Shown here in pieces: positions 30,529-37,422 of a DNA stretch of 64,000 bases. The stretch lies in the NCBI GenBank assembly GCA_002709295.1, contig PAQL01000017.1, forward strand, positions 44,298 to 108,297, in the 5' to 3' direction. The translations under genes and the position numbers were made by a program. The DNA comes from Phycisphaerae bacterium. Lineage in GTDB: Bacteria > Planctomycetota > Phycisphaerae > Phycisphaerales > SM1A02. Position 1 is the first letter of the stretch, and each line of letters starts with the position of its first letter. The notes under the pieces were generated by a model. It saw nothing but the letters and a program-made list of their open reading frames with translations, did not search any database and was not told the origin of the DNA.

Positions 30529-31794
30529 GTGCCCCGCCCTCTCGACTTCGCCTATCTCGCCGCCGCGATCGCCGCCAGCCCGGTCTGGGTGCCGCGGATG
30601 ATCCGCACCGGCAAGCATCGCACCGACTGGCCCGCCCGCTTCGGTCGCGGCGAATCGCTTCCCTCCGCGGCATCCCCCCGGATCCTGCTGCATGCGGTCT
30701 CGGTGGGGGAGGTCAACGCGATCGACCTGCTGGTCGACGACCTGCTCGCTGGCGATCCGGGGATCGAACCCGTGGTCGCGACCATGACCGACACCGGATT
30801 CGATCGAGCGGTCTCGCTCTTCAAGGACAGATGCGAGGTGGTCAGGTTCCCCTTCGACACGACCGCGGCGAACCGTCGGCTCCTCGATCGCATCCGGCCC
30901 TCGGCGGTCGGACTGGTGGAACTCGAGGTCTGGCCGAACTTCCTCGCGGAGTGCCGCGACCGCGGCATCCCGGTCGCGGTGGTCAACGGACGCCTGAGCG
31001 AGCGGAGCTTCTCGAGGTATCGAAGACTCGGCCCGGTGACCCGGTGGCTCTTCGGCCCCCTCGTCGCGGTCGCCGCCCAGGACGAGACCTACGCGGAACG
31101 GTTCCGGGCCGTCGGAGTCGATCCCGATCGGGTGACCGTGACCGGAAGCATGAAGTGGGACACCGCCCGGATCGCCGACGAGGTCCCCGGCGCCGACGAA
31201 CTCGCCGAGGCCATGGGGATCGATCGCGATCGCCCGGTGGTGGTCGCCGGGAGCACCGCCCCCGGGGAACACGACCTCATCCGGGATGCGATGCCCGACG
31301 GAGTCCAGCTGCTCTGCGCCCCGCGGAAACCCGAGTGGTTCGACGAGGCCGCCGCCGATCTTCCGGGCTGCGCCCGTCGCAGCCGCGGAGACCGGGGATC
31401 GGACACCGGACGATTCCTGCTCGACACCATCGGCGAACTCCGAGCCGCCTACGGACTCGCGGATCTCGTGGTGGTCGGCCGGACCTTCGTCGATCTCGGA
31501 GGAAGCGACATGATCGAACCGGTCGCCCTTGGGCGACCCACGATCATCGGCCCCGACACCCGACACTTCCAGGTCATCGCCGACGACCTCCTCGCCGCCG
31601 GAGGCCTTCGTTCGTGCGACCGGGGCGGGCTCCCCGGGACGGTGGCGTCGCTTCTCGAGGACACCGGACTCCGGGAGTCGATGATCCGCCGCGGCCGCGA
31701 ACTCATCCGCGCCCGCCAGGGGGCGACCGCAGCCCTCGGCGATCTTCTGCGGAACATGGCCGCCGAGGCGGCCTCGGGAACCGCGGCGTCATGA
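30529..31794 (+). CDS. waaA: Kdo transferase (3-deoxy-D-manno-octulosonic acid transferase)
   Basis: This 421-aa GT-B glycosyltransferase adds Kdo to lipid IV-A in LPS core synthesis at the inner membrane. It has the N-terminal HAVSVGEVNA catalytic-glutamate motif (about residues 55-64), ELEVWPNFL, the GSMKWDTA linker and a C-terminal sugar-nucleotide site with GGSDMIEP. The start is GTG. Its presence indicates an LPS-type outer membrane. It overlaps thiL by ATGA. Confidence 0.93.
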   Translation: MPRPLDFAYLAAAIAASPVWVPRMIRTGKHRTDWPARFGRGESLPSAASPRILLHAVSVGEVNAIDLLVDDLLAGDPGIEPVVATMTDTGFDRAVSLFKDRCEVVRFPFDTTAANRRLLDRIRPSAVGLVELEVWPNFLAECRDRGIPVAVVNGRLSERSFSRYRRLGPVTRWLFGPLVAVAAQDETYAERFRAVGVDPDRVTVTGSMKWDTARIADEVPGADELAEAMGIDRDRPVVVAGSTAPGEHDLIRDAMPDGVQLLCAPRKPEWFDEAAADLPGCARRSRGDRGSDTGRFLLDTIGELRAAYGLADLVVVGRTFVDLGGSDMIEPVALGRPTIIGPDTRHFQVIADDLLAAGGLRSCDRGGLPGTVASLLEDTGLRESMIRRGRELIRARQGATAALGDLLRNMAAEAASGTAAS

Positions 31795-32726
31795 GCGAGC
31801 CCCTGTCCGAGGACACCCTCCACCGTCGATTCGGAGAGGCCGGCCGCTCGCTCCCACCCGAGGTGACGCTGCCTCCCGGCGACGACCTGGCCGTGGTCGG
31901 CCATGACGATCCGATCCTCATCGGAAGCGACCAGGTGGTCCTTGGTCGACACGTGCATCCCGACGAATCGCCGTACGCGATCGGACGCAAGGCGATCCTC
32001 CGCAACCTCAGCGACGTCGCGGCGATGGCCGCCCGCCCCGTGGCCACGGTGGCGGCCGCGACCCTCGGCCCCGGACACTCCATGGAGTGGGCGACCGAGC
32101 TCCACCGCGGCCTTCACGAGACCGCCCTGGCCTGGAAGGCGCCGCTGGTCGGCGGGGATCTGGCCACGCATGCGGTCGAGGACGGTCCGACCGTGATCAC
32201 GGTGTCGATCGTCGCCCGTCCCGCCACTGCATCGGGCCGGGTCGTCACCCGCACGGGTGGACGCCCCGGAGACCTGCTCGCGGTCACCGGAACTCTCGGC
32301 GGCTCCCTCGAATCGGGTGGCGGCGGACGACACCTGGACTTCACCCCCCGGGTGCACGAGGCGATCGCGTTGACGGACGCCATGAACGAGAACCTCGTCG
32401 CGATGATGGATCTCAGCGACGGGGTGGCCCGGGACGCGGGACGCCTGGCATCCGCCGGCACCGTCGTGGCCAGGATCGACATCGACTCGGTACCCACCAC
32501 CAGCGGATGCGACTGGCGGGCCGCCCTCACCGACGGCGAGGACTACGAGCTGCTCCTCGCGTGTCGGACTCCTCCACCCCCGGAGGTCATGAGCACCCCG
32601 ATCACGGTCATCGGACGGCTCGAAGCCCCTTCCCCGGGGCTCCCCGCGGGATCGGTGGTGGTGGGGGAGGGGGAGACGAGCGAGCGAATCGACCATCTGG
32701 GCTGGGAGCACCGCCAGGAGGGGTGA
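31791..32726 (+). CDS. thiL: Thiamine-monophosphate kinase
   Basis: This 311-aa PurM-fold kinase makes thiamine pyrophosphate, the last step of cofactor synthesis. PPGDDLAVV near the start, the SDQVV segment (S-D instead of the common T-D), NLSDVAAMA, GGD and DLSDGVARD are the expected motifs. ATG 31791 overlaps the waaA stop by 4 bases, so translation is coupled. The next gene follows after 32 bases with its own probable -10 hexamer. Confidence 0.9.
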   Translation: MSEPLSEDTLHRRFGEAGRSLPPEVTLPPGDDLAVVGHDDPILIGSDQVVLGRHVHPDESPYAIGRKAILRNLSDVAAMAARPVATVAAATLGPGHSMEWATELHRGLHETALAWKAPLVGGDLATHAVEDGPTVITVSIVARPATASGRVVTRTGGRPGDLLAVTGTLGGSLESGGGGRHLDFTPRVHEAIALTDAMNENLVAMMDLSDGVARDAGRLASAGTVVARIDIDSVPTTSGCDWRAALTDGEDYELLLACRTPPPPEVMSTPITVIGRLEAPSPGLPAGSVVVGEGETSERIDHLGWEHRQEG

Positions 32727-32746
32727 ACCGCGCAGACCCCTCCCCG

Positions 32747-32752
32747 TACACT
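32747..32752 (+). promoter_or_regulatory. -10 hexamer TACACT for tsaE-yacG
   Basis: The hexamer lies 6 bases before the ATG, and TGAACC lies 17 bases upstream of it. No ribosome site is present, so this looks like a leaderless internal promoter. Confidence 0.5.
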
Positions 32753-32758
32753 CGAACC

Positions 32759-33445
32759 ATGGCCGAACCGACCCATCTCATCCGCATCGAATGCCCGGGA
32801 GAGGAATCGACCGAGCGGGTCGGCGAGATCATCGCCGAAGTGGCTTCACCCCCGGTCTGCATCACCCTCGAAGGCGAGCTCGGCGCCGGCAAGACCCGTC
32901 TGGCCCGCGGCCTGGCCCGAGGCCTCGGACTCGATCCGGATGCGGTCTCCAGCCCCACCTTCGTCATCCACATCGAACATCGCGGAGAGGACGCATCCAC
33001 GCCGACCTTCAGTCACCTTGATGCCTATCGCATCGGAGACGAGGAGGAGCTCGAGCCGATCGGCTTCGACGAGATCCTCGCGGATCCGGAAAGACTGGTC
33101 GCCATCGAGTGGGCCTCCCGGATCGGGAGCGCCCTTCCCTCCGATCGCATCGATGTCCGGATCGACCATCGCGGAGAACACGACCGGGCGGTGACCGTCT
33201 TCGACGCCCGGGAGGACGACGCCCGACGACTTCGTCTGCGGGAGGCCCTCGAGGCTCGAGCCGCCGCGTGGTGCACCACCCTCGGCGCGGAACGATCATG
33301 CCCGACCTGCGGCGCGACCTGCGAGGATCTCGAGTCCCGACCGTTCTGCTCGCAGCGATGCCGACTCGCCGATCTCGCCGGATGGTTCGGCGGCGACTTC
33401 TCGATCAGCCGCCCGCTGAACGCCAGCGACCTGCTCGAGGACTGA
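32759..33445 (+). CDS. TsaE-YacG fusion: tRNA t6A ATPase with gyrase-inhibitor zinc finger
   Basis: This is a 228-aa single frame. Residues 1-155 are TsaE, the ATPase that with TsaB and TsaD makes t6A37 in tRNA: Walker A GELGAGKT (39-46), SPTFVI, HLDAYRI and AIEW. Residues 178-220 are a YacG zinc finger (C181, C184, C197, C201, then RLADLAGWFGGDFSI), a domain that in E. coli inhibits DNA gyrase. There is no in-frame start near the junction, so the two are truly joined. The C184 to C197 spacing is shorter than in E. coli YacG. Confidence 0.88.
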   Translation: MAEPTHLIRIECPGEESTERVGEIIAEVASPPVCITLEGELGAGKTRLARGLARGLGLDPDAVSSPTFVIHIEHRGEDASTPTFSHLDAYRIGDEEELEPIGFDEILADPERLVAIEWASRIGSALPSDRIDVRIDHRGEHDRAVTVFDAREDDARRLRLREALEARAAAWCTTLGAERSCPTCGATCEDLESRPFCSQRCRLADLAGWFGGDFSISRPLNASDLLED

Positions 33446-33476
33446 ACGGAACACGCCTTCACGACGGAGACCACCG

Positions 33477-34442
33477 ATGTCGCGACCCCACCGACTCCGA
33501 CCGAACCTCCTGCTCGCGGCCGCACTGCTGGCCGGATCGCTCACCACGATCACCGTCGCGCAGGAGACCGACGCGGCAGTCGCCCCGACGACGAAGGAAC
33601 TTCTGGAGATCGCCCGCCGGCCCGGCCCCTCGACGGTCGCGACCCTGAGCGAGAAGGACGGCATTCGAAACGGCCCGGACTATCGCGGCGGCACCATCCA
33701 CTATCCGACCACGAAGGACGGCTCGATCGCCGAGGGCGGTCCGTTCCCGATCATGGCGATCAGCCCCGGATTCAACGCCTCGGAGGGATCGGTGCGACCC
33801 TGGGGGAGATACCTCGCCTCCCACGGCATCGTGACCATGACCCTGGGGACCAACACCCCCAGCGATCGACCACGCTCCCGGGGCAAGGCCCTACTGGACG
33901 CGATCGAGACCGTGCGGGCCGAGAACACTCGTGAAGGGTCTCCGCTGCAGGGCCGGCTCGCGGTGGACCGCACCGGCGTCGCCGGCTGGTCGATGGGCGG
34001 CGGAGGCGCCCAGCATGCCGCGGTCATGGACGCCTCGCTGAGGGGCGTGGTCGCGATGGTTCCCTGGCAACCGGTCTATCGATTCGAGCACGCCGTGCCG
34101 GTGATGATCCTCGCAGGCGAGAAGGACAACGTCGCCTCGACCCGCGCTCATTCCCGACCGCACTTCGACAACCCCCCCGACTCCACACCGAAGCTCCTCT
34201 TCGAGATCCGTGGCGGAGGGCACTTCCTTCCCGGCAGCCCCGGCAATCACCGGGGCGAGGTCGGGGCGTGGACGCTCGCCTGGATCAAGACCTTCGTGGA
34301 GGACGATCCGGCCTGGCGTGGAGTCCTCGAGCTCGAACCCTCGACCGCGAGCATCTACGAACTCTCGCTGCCCGGAGAGACCTCGCCGGTGAAGGACGAG
34401 GCGCCCGCCGAGGAGACGGCCGCCCCCGGGGATCGCGATTAG
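33477..34442 (+). CDS. Secreted cutinase/PETase-like alpha/beta hydrolase
   Basis: This 321-aa exported hydrolase has a signal peptide ending at about residue 28 (TVAQ). It aligns closely by eye with bacterial cutinases and PET hydrolases: oxyanion loop SPGFNAS (F99), WGRYLASHGIV, nucleophile G-W171-S172-M-GGGG, W197 in VPWQP, acid D217 (GEKDNVA), and H249 (GGGHFLPG). The Trp before the serine is the variant seen in Ideonella PETase, where most cutinases have His. There are no cysteines, so no disulfides. GGAG lies 7 bases before the ATG. A 40-residue acidic tail is extra. It could be a polyester, lipid or wax esterase. Confidence 0.85.
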   Translation: MSRPHRLRPNLLLAAALLAGSLTTITVAQETDAAVAPTTKELLEIARRPGPSTVATLSEKDGIRNGPDYRGGTIHYPTTKDGSIAEGGPFPIMAISPGFNASEGSVRPWGRYLASHGIVTMTLGTNTPSDRPRSRGKALLDAIETVRAENTREGSPLQGRLAVDRTGVAGWSMGGGGAQHAAVMDASLRGVVAMVPWQPVYRFEHAVPVMILAGEKDNVASTRAHSRPHFDNPPDSTPKLLFEIRGGGHFLPGSPGNHRGEVGAWTLAWIKTFVEDDPAWRGVLELEPSTASIYELSLPGETSPVKDEAPAEETAAPGDRD

Positions 34443-34930
34443 TCCGAATCGGACTCCGCGACCTCGTCTCCATCGGACTCGGGACTCAGCGCGTAGATCT
34501 GGAAGCGGTGACCGACCGCCTCCCAGCCCAGCTCGCTGCAGATGCGATCACGAAGCTCGGTCAGCTCGGGACTCTGGAACTCGATGGCCCGTCCGGTGCG
34601 CATGCACACCATGACGTCGCGCGGCTCCTTGCCGTAGATCAGCTGGAAGTGACCCTGCTTGGAGTCGAACAACGCCTGGGTGATGATGCCCGCCTCCTGA
34701 AGGAGACGGAGCGTTCGATAGACGGTGGCCTTGGAGACGCGGTGACCCCGCTGCCGCATGTCGAGCAGCAGTTCCTCGACCTCGAAGGAACCATCGTGAT
34801 CGATGATCGCCTGCAGCACGTCGGCTCGTTCGACGGTGTACTTCAGGCCCTGGTTGCGCAGGAACCTTCGAAAGACCGAACACAGCGGCATCAGAGGTCC
34901 GGGCGGGGGCGTCGGCATCGGTTCGCTCAT
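34439..34930 (-). CDS. Fur-family regulator with degenerate metal site
   Basis: This 163-aa protein has the Fur winged helix (residues 20-85; KATVYRTLRLLQEAGII recognition helix) and dimerisation domain. The usual HHDHLICxxCG block reads PRDVMVCMRTG (103-113): the histidines and the second cysteine are lost, and the C-terminal CxxC is missing, while H141 remains. It may therefore sense something other than Fe, Zn or peroxide, or act without metal. TAGACT lies 7 bases before the ATG. It diverges from the glycosyltransferase gene across 69 bp and overlaps the hydrolase stop by 4 bases. Confidence 0.85.
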   Translation of the reverse strand: MSEPMPTPPPGPLMPLCSVFRRFLRNQGLKYTVERADVLQAIIDHDGSFEVEELLLDMRQRGHRVSKATVYRTLRLLQEAGIITQALFDSKQGHFQLIYGKEPRDVMVCMRTGRAIEFQSPELTELRDRICSELGWEAVGHRFQIYALSPESDGDEVAESDSD

Positions 34931-34937
34931 GCCGGAC

Positions 34938-34943
34938 AGTCTA
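34938..34943 (-). promoter_or_regulatory. -10 hexamer TAGACT for the Fur-like gene
   Basis: The hexamer lies 7 bases from the ATG and mirrors the same hexamer on the other strand at 34987-34992. Confidence 0.5.
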
Positions 34944-34986
34944 GAAGACCGAAGGCCCGGGCACGATCCCGGCCCGGCGAGAGGCG

Positions 34987-34992
34987 TAGACT
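34987..34992 (+). promoter_or_regulatory. -10 hexamer TAGACT for the queuosine-mannosyltransferase homologue
   Basis: The hexamer lies 7 bases before the ATG with no Shine-Dalgarno sequence. Both divergent genes use the same hexamer and spacing in a 69-bp gap. Confidence 0.5.
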
Positions 34993-34999
34993 CGGGCCG

Positions 35000-36175
35000 A
35001 TGAACGGCTCGGTGCTGGCTTTCGAACCATGGGACGCGGGATCGCACCGAGCGGTTCGTCGCTCGATCACCCGGCACGGACGCATGGACTGGCGGTTCCT
35101 GACCCGCCCTGGCCGCTCGCCCCGCTGGCGACTTCGGCACGCGGCCCTGTCCTTCGCGGAGGAGACGCATGCCGATCCGATCGCGGGAGCGGGGGGGGAG
35201 CCACCCCTCGCCCACGACCGGGTGGCGGCGGCCTTCGCCACCGGCATGCTCTCCCTGGCCGATCTTCGAGCCGCGATGCCGGGGTCCCTCCGGAACCGTC
35301 CGTTCATCCTCTCGATGCATGAGAACCAGGCCGCCTATCCGGTCTCCGGGGACGTCTCCGAGCTCACCCGCGATCGAGACGCGCATCTGGCATTCACCAA
35401 CCTCGCCTCGATGGAGGCGGCGGACCGAATCGTCTGGAACAGCCACTGGAACCTCGAGTCGTTCCTCGAGGGGATGTCCGCATCGATGCGTCATGCCCCC
35501 GAACCCGTGGGGGACGACTGGGCCGGACGGATCAGGGCGAAGTCCACGGTGGTGGCTCCACCGATCGAGGTCTCCGAGATCGACGACGCGATGGTTTTAC
35601 GTAACCCCCCCGCCGCTCGTTATCGGGACGATCCACGGCACGACCGACCGCCGACCCTCGTCGCCTGGCCGCATCGCTGGGAACACGACAAGGGCTGCGA
35701 CGAGCTCCTGCAGCTTGCCGACGAGGCCGCTCGGCGGGAAGTCGACGGCGGACCGGCGATCCGCTGGGTCATCCTGGGCCACCGACCCCAGGATCCGCCC
35801 GAAGCCATGAAGACGCTGCTTCGACGGCACGGGAAACGCATCGCCCACGCGGGCGAAGCCGACCGATCGGACTACCTGGGCTGGCTGGCGGGCTGCGACT
35901 GGGTGCTCTCGACGGCCAGACACGAGTTCTTCGGGATGGCGGTCGCCGAAGCACTCTTCGCAGGATGCCTGCCATGGCTTCCGTCGCGATTGGCCTACCC
36001 GGAGCTGGTCCCCGAGGACGCTTTGAACCTGAACCCATGGGACAGGCCGTCCGAGGGGACGATCACGGCGTTGCGGCCTCGGATCCGGAACCGACTGGAA
36101 CGGGCCCGAGCCGAGGTCGCGGTGGACCAGCTGGAGACCGTGGTCATGGAGACCATCGAGTCCATGAGGACCTGA
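35000..36175 (+). CDS. DUF3524 glycosyltransferase, tRNA-queuosine alpha-mannosyltransferase homologue
   Basis: This 391-aa GT-B glycosyltransferase resembles animal GTDC1/QTMAN, which mannosylates queuosine in tRNA-Asp. Family motifs are FEPWDAGSHR (8-17), RWRLRHAALSFA (42-53), MHENQ (106-110), NSHWNLESFL (147-156) and WPHRWEHDKG (223-232), followed by a nucleotide-sugar site (STARHEFFGMAVAEAL). Codons 198-202 include GTT TTA CGT, unusual in this genome, and form part of a 13-bp repeat. The acceptor could also be a lipid or other sugar; tRNA is inferred from the family. Confidence 0.78.
   Translation: MNGSVLAFEPWDAGSHRAVRRSITRHGRMDWRFLTRPGRSPRWRLRHAALSFAEETHADPIAGAGGEPPLAHDRVAAAFATGMLSLADLRAAMPGSLRNRPFILSMHENQAAYPVSGDVSELTRDRDAHLAFTNLASMEAADRIVWNSHWNLESFLEGMSASMRHAPEPVGDDWAGRIRAKSTVVAPPIEVSEIDDAMVLRNPPAARYRDDPRHDRPPTLVAWPHRWEHDKGCDELLQLADEAARREVDGGPAIRWVILGHRPQDPPEAMKTLLRRHGKRIAHAGEADRSDYLGWLAGCDWVLSTARHEFFGMAVAEALFAGCLPWLPSRLAYPELVPEDALNLNPWDRPSEGTITALRPRIRNRLERARAEVAVDQLETVVMETIESMRT
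35593..35605 (+). repeat. 13-bp repeat copy 1 (GGTTTTACGTAAC)
   Basis: This AT-rich 13-mer within the glycosyltransferase gene has an exact inverted copy at 36394-36406. It contains the palindrome TTACGTAA. See the second copy for context. Confidence 0.5.
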
Positions 36176-36393
36176 ACCCGGCACGCCGCTTGATGAATCG
36201 GCCTGAGACGCTCCGAAGTGGTGGGTGAAACGCGACCACGGGACGGGCCGACATGAGGGCGCCGGGACATGATCGAGACCGACGGGAAGGTCCACCCAGG
36301 TCGCGGAACCGACGACGGAGCCCGAGGCCGACTCCGGAAACCGGGCTCCCGAACCCCGAGGCCCGATTCTCCACCCTGAGTCTCATAATGTAT

Positions 36394-36406
36394 GTTACGT
36401 AAAACC
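36394..36406 (-). repeat. 13-bp repeat copy 2 (inverted)
   Basis: This is the exact reverse complement of 35593-35605, lying about 790 bases away. It overlaps the U tail of the terminator of the zinc-ribbon membrane protein, which may account for this copy but not for the one inside the gene. Confidence 0.5.
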
Positions 36407-36419
36407 GCTCATCGAGCGG
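36397..36419 (-). terminator. Intrinsic terminator of the zinc-ribbon membrane protein gene
   Basis: On the minus strand CCGCTC-GAT-GAGCGG (36419-36405) is followed directly by TTTTACGT. It lies about 60 bases past the stop at 36482. The rest of the 306-base gap 36176-36481 shows only a run of ten C (36459-36468) and no gene. Confidence 0.65.
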
Positions 36420-36481
36420 CGTGGGCTCGGACTCGTCCGGATCGTGGCGATCCCCTCGCCCCCCCCCCTGGTTCATGACCT

Positions 36482-37396
36482 TCAGGAGCTCGTCGCCGAC
36501 GCCCCGGAGTCATCGCCGGACATGATCTCCTCGGGCCACGCCTCGCCACACTCCGAGCATCGCTTCGTCCCTGCCCGGCGGACGTACCCGCAGTGGCCGC
36601 AGGCCCGGCGGGCCCATCTGGACCGTTCCCGCCTGGTCGTCAGAAGAACCGTCCAGGGCCCGCACAGCCAGACGAGGACGAACAGTGAATAGGCCAGCGA
36701 GAGGAACGATCCGGTGGCACAGATGCAGTCGCTTCTTCGGCGGACCATCAGGATCGCGAGGGTCCCGAGGGCGGTCTCGATCGCCGTTCCCGCGAGCAGC
36801 CGTCTGAGCAGTCGGTCGAGCCCCGCCGGATCGTGGGCGGCGCCCGCCCGCCGAAGCCCCCGATACCAGACGAACCCCCCGATGATCCAGATCGCCATCG
36901 CGGGAATCCATCCGTTGTAGACCACGAGGTCGTAGGAGGAGTTCCAGCCCGAGGAGTCCTCCACCATCAGGGCGAACACGGCCTCGACGATCGCCACCCA
37001 TGCGATCGCCGAACCGGTCGTGGCGATGATGGCCGCCGTGATCACGCTCGGCGCCATGGATCGCCCTTCCCCATCGATCCGCGGCGGCCCGATCAGCGGA
37101 GAGAGGAACACGACCTGAAGCAGCCCCCACCCTCCGAGGATCGCGAGGATCAGTCCCCAGGGGCCGTCCCAGAATCCGGAGGAGAACCACTCGAAGGTGA
37201 TCACATCGCGGTAGTACTCGCCGGTGTTCCGGATCACACCGGCGAGATCGTCACCATCCTCGATCGTGGCGATCCCCTCGAGCACTCCCAGGAGGAGCGG
37301 CCCGACGACGAACGCGAGCGCGAGGACGCCGGCCTGCGGCCAGACGAATCCGAGCAGCAGCGCGGCCCGGCGCGGAATGCGTCGATGGATGATCAC
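36482..37396 (-). CDS. Multi-pass membrane protein with C-terminal zinc ribbon
   Basis: This 304-aa protein has about six hydrophobic segments (around residues 14-40, 78-102, 115-145, 160-180, 205-222 and 228-252), loosely like Yip1-type proteins. A cytoplasmic zinc ribbon ends the protein: CGHCGY then CSECGEAW (near 268-287). This ribbon is common at the ends of planctomycete membrane proteins and is a useful lineage mark. The function is unknown. The start is GTG 37396, 26 bases after the typA stop, so it probably shares the typA transcript and ends at the terminator downstream. Confidence 0.72.
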   Translation of the reverse strand: MIIHRRIPRRAALLLGFVWPQAGVLALAFVVGPLLLGVLEGIATIEDGDDLAGVIRNTGEYYRDVITFEWFSSGFWDGPWGLILAILGGWGLLQVVFLSPLIGPPRIDGEGRSMAPSVITAAIIATTGSAIAWVAIVEAVFALMVEDSSGWNSSYDLVVYNGWIPAMAIWIIGGFVWYRGLRRAGAAHDPAGLDRLLRRLLAGTAIETALGTLAILMVRRRSDCICATGSFLSLAYSLFVLVWLCGPWTVLLTTRRERSRWARRACGHCGYVRRAGTKRCSECGEAWPEEIMSGDDSGASATSS

Positions 37397-37422
37397 CGCC
37401 CTGAGAATACCCCGCCCGCGGC

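Noticed and set aside
33299-33445. Separate yacG gene starting at the ATG near 33299
   Set aside because: That ATG is out of frame with the zinc finger; no in-frame start exists near the junction, so a fusion is the correct call.
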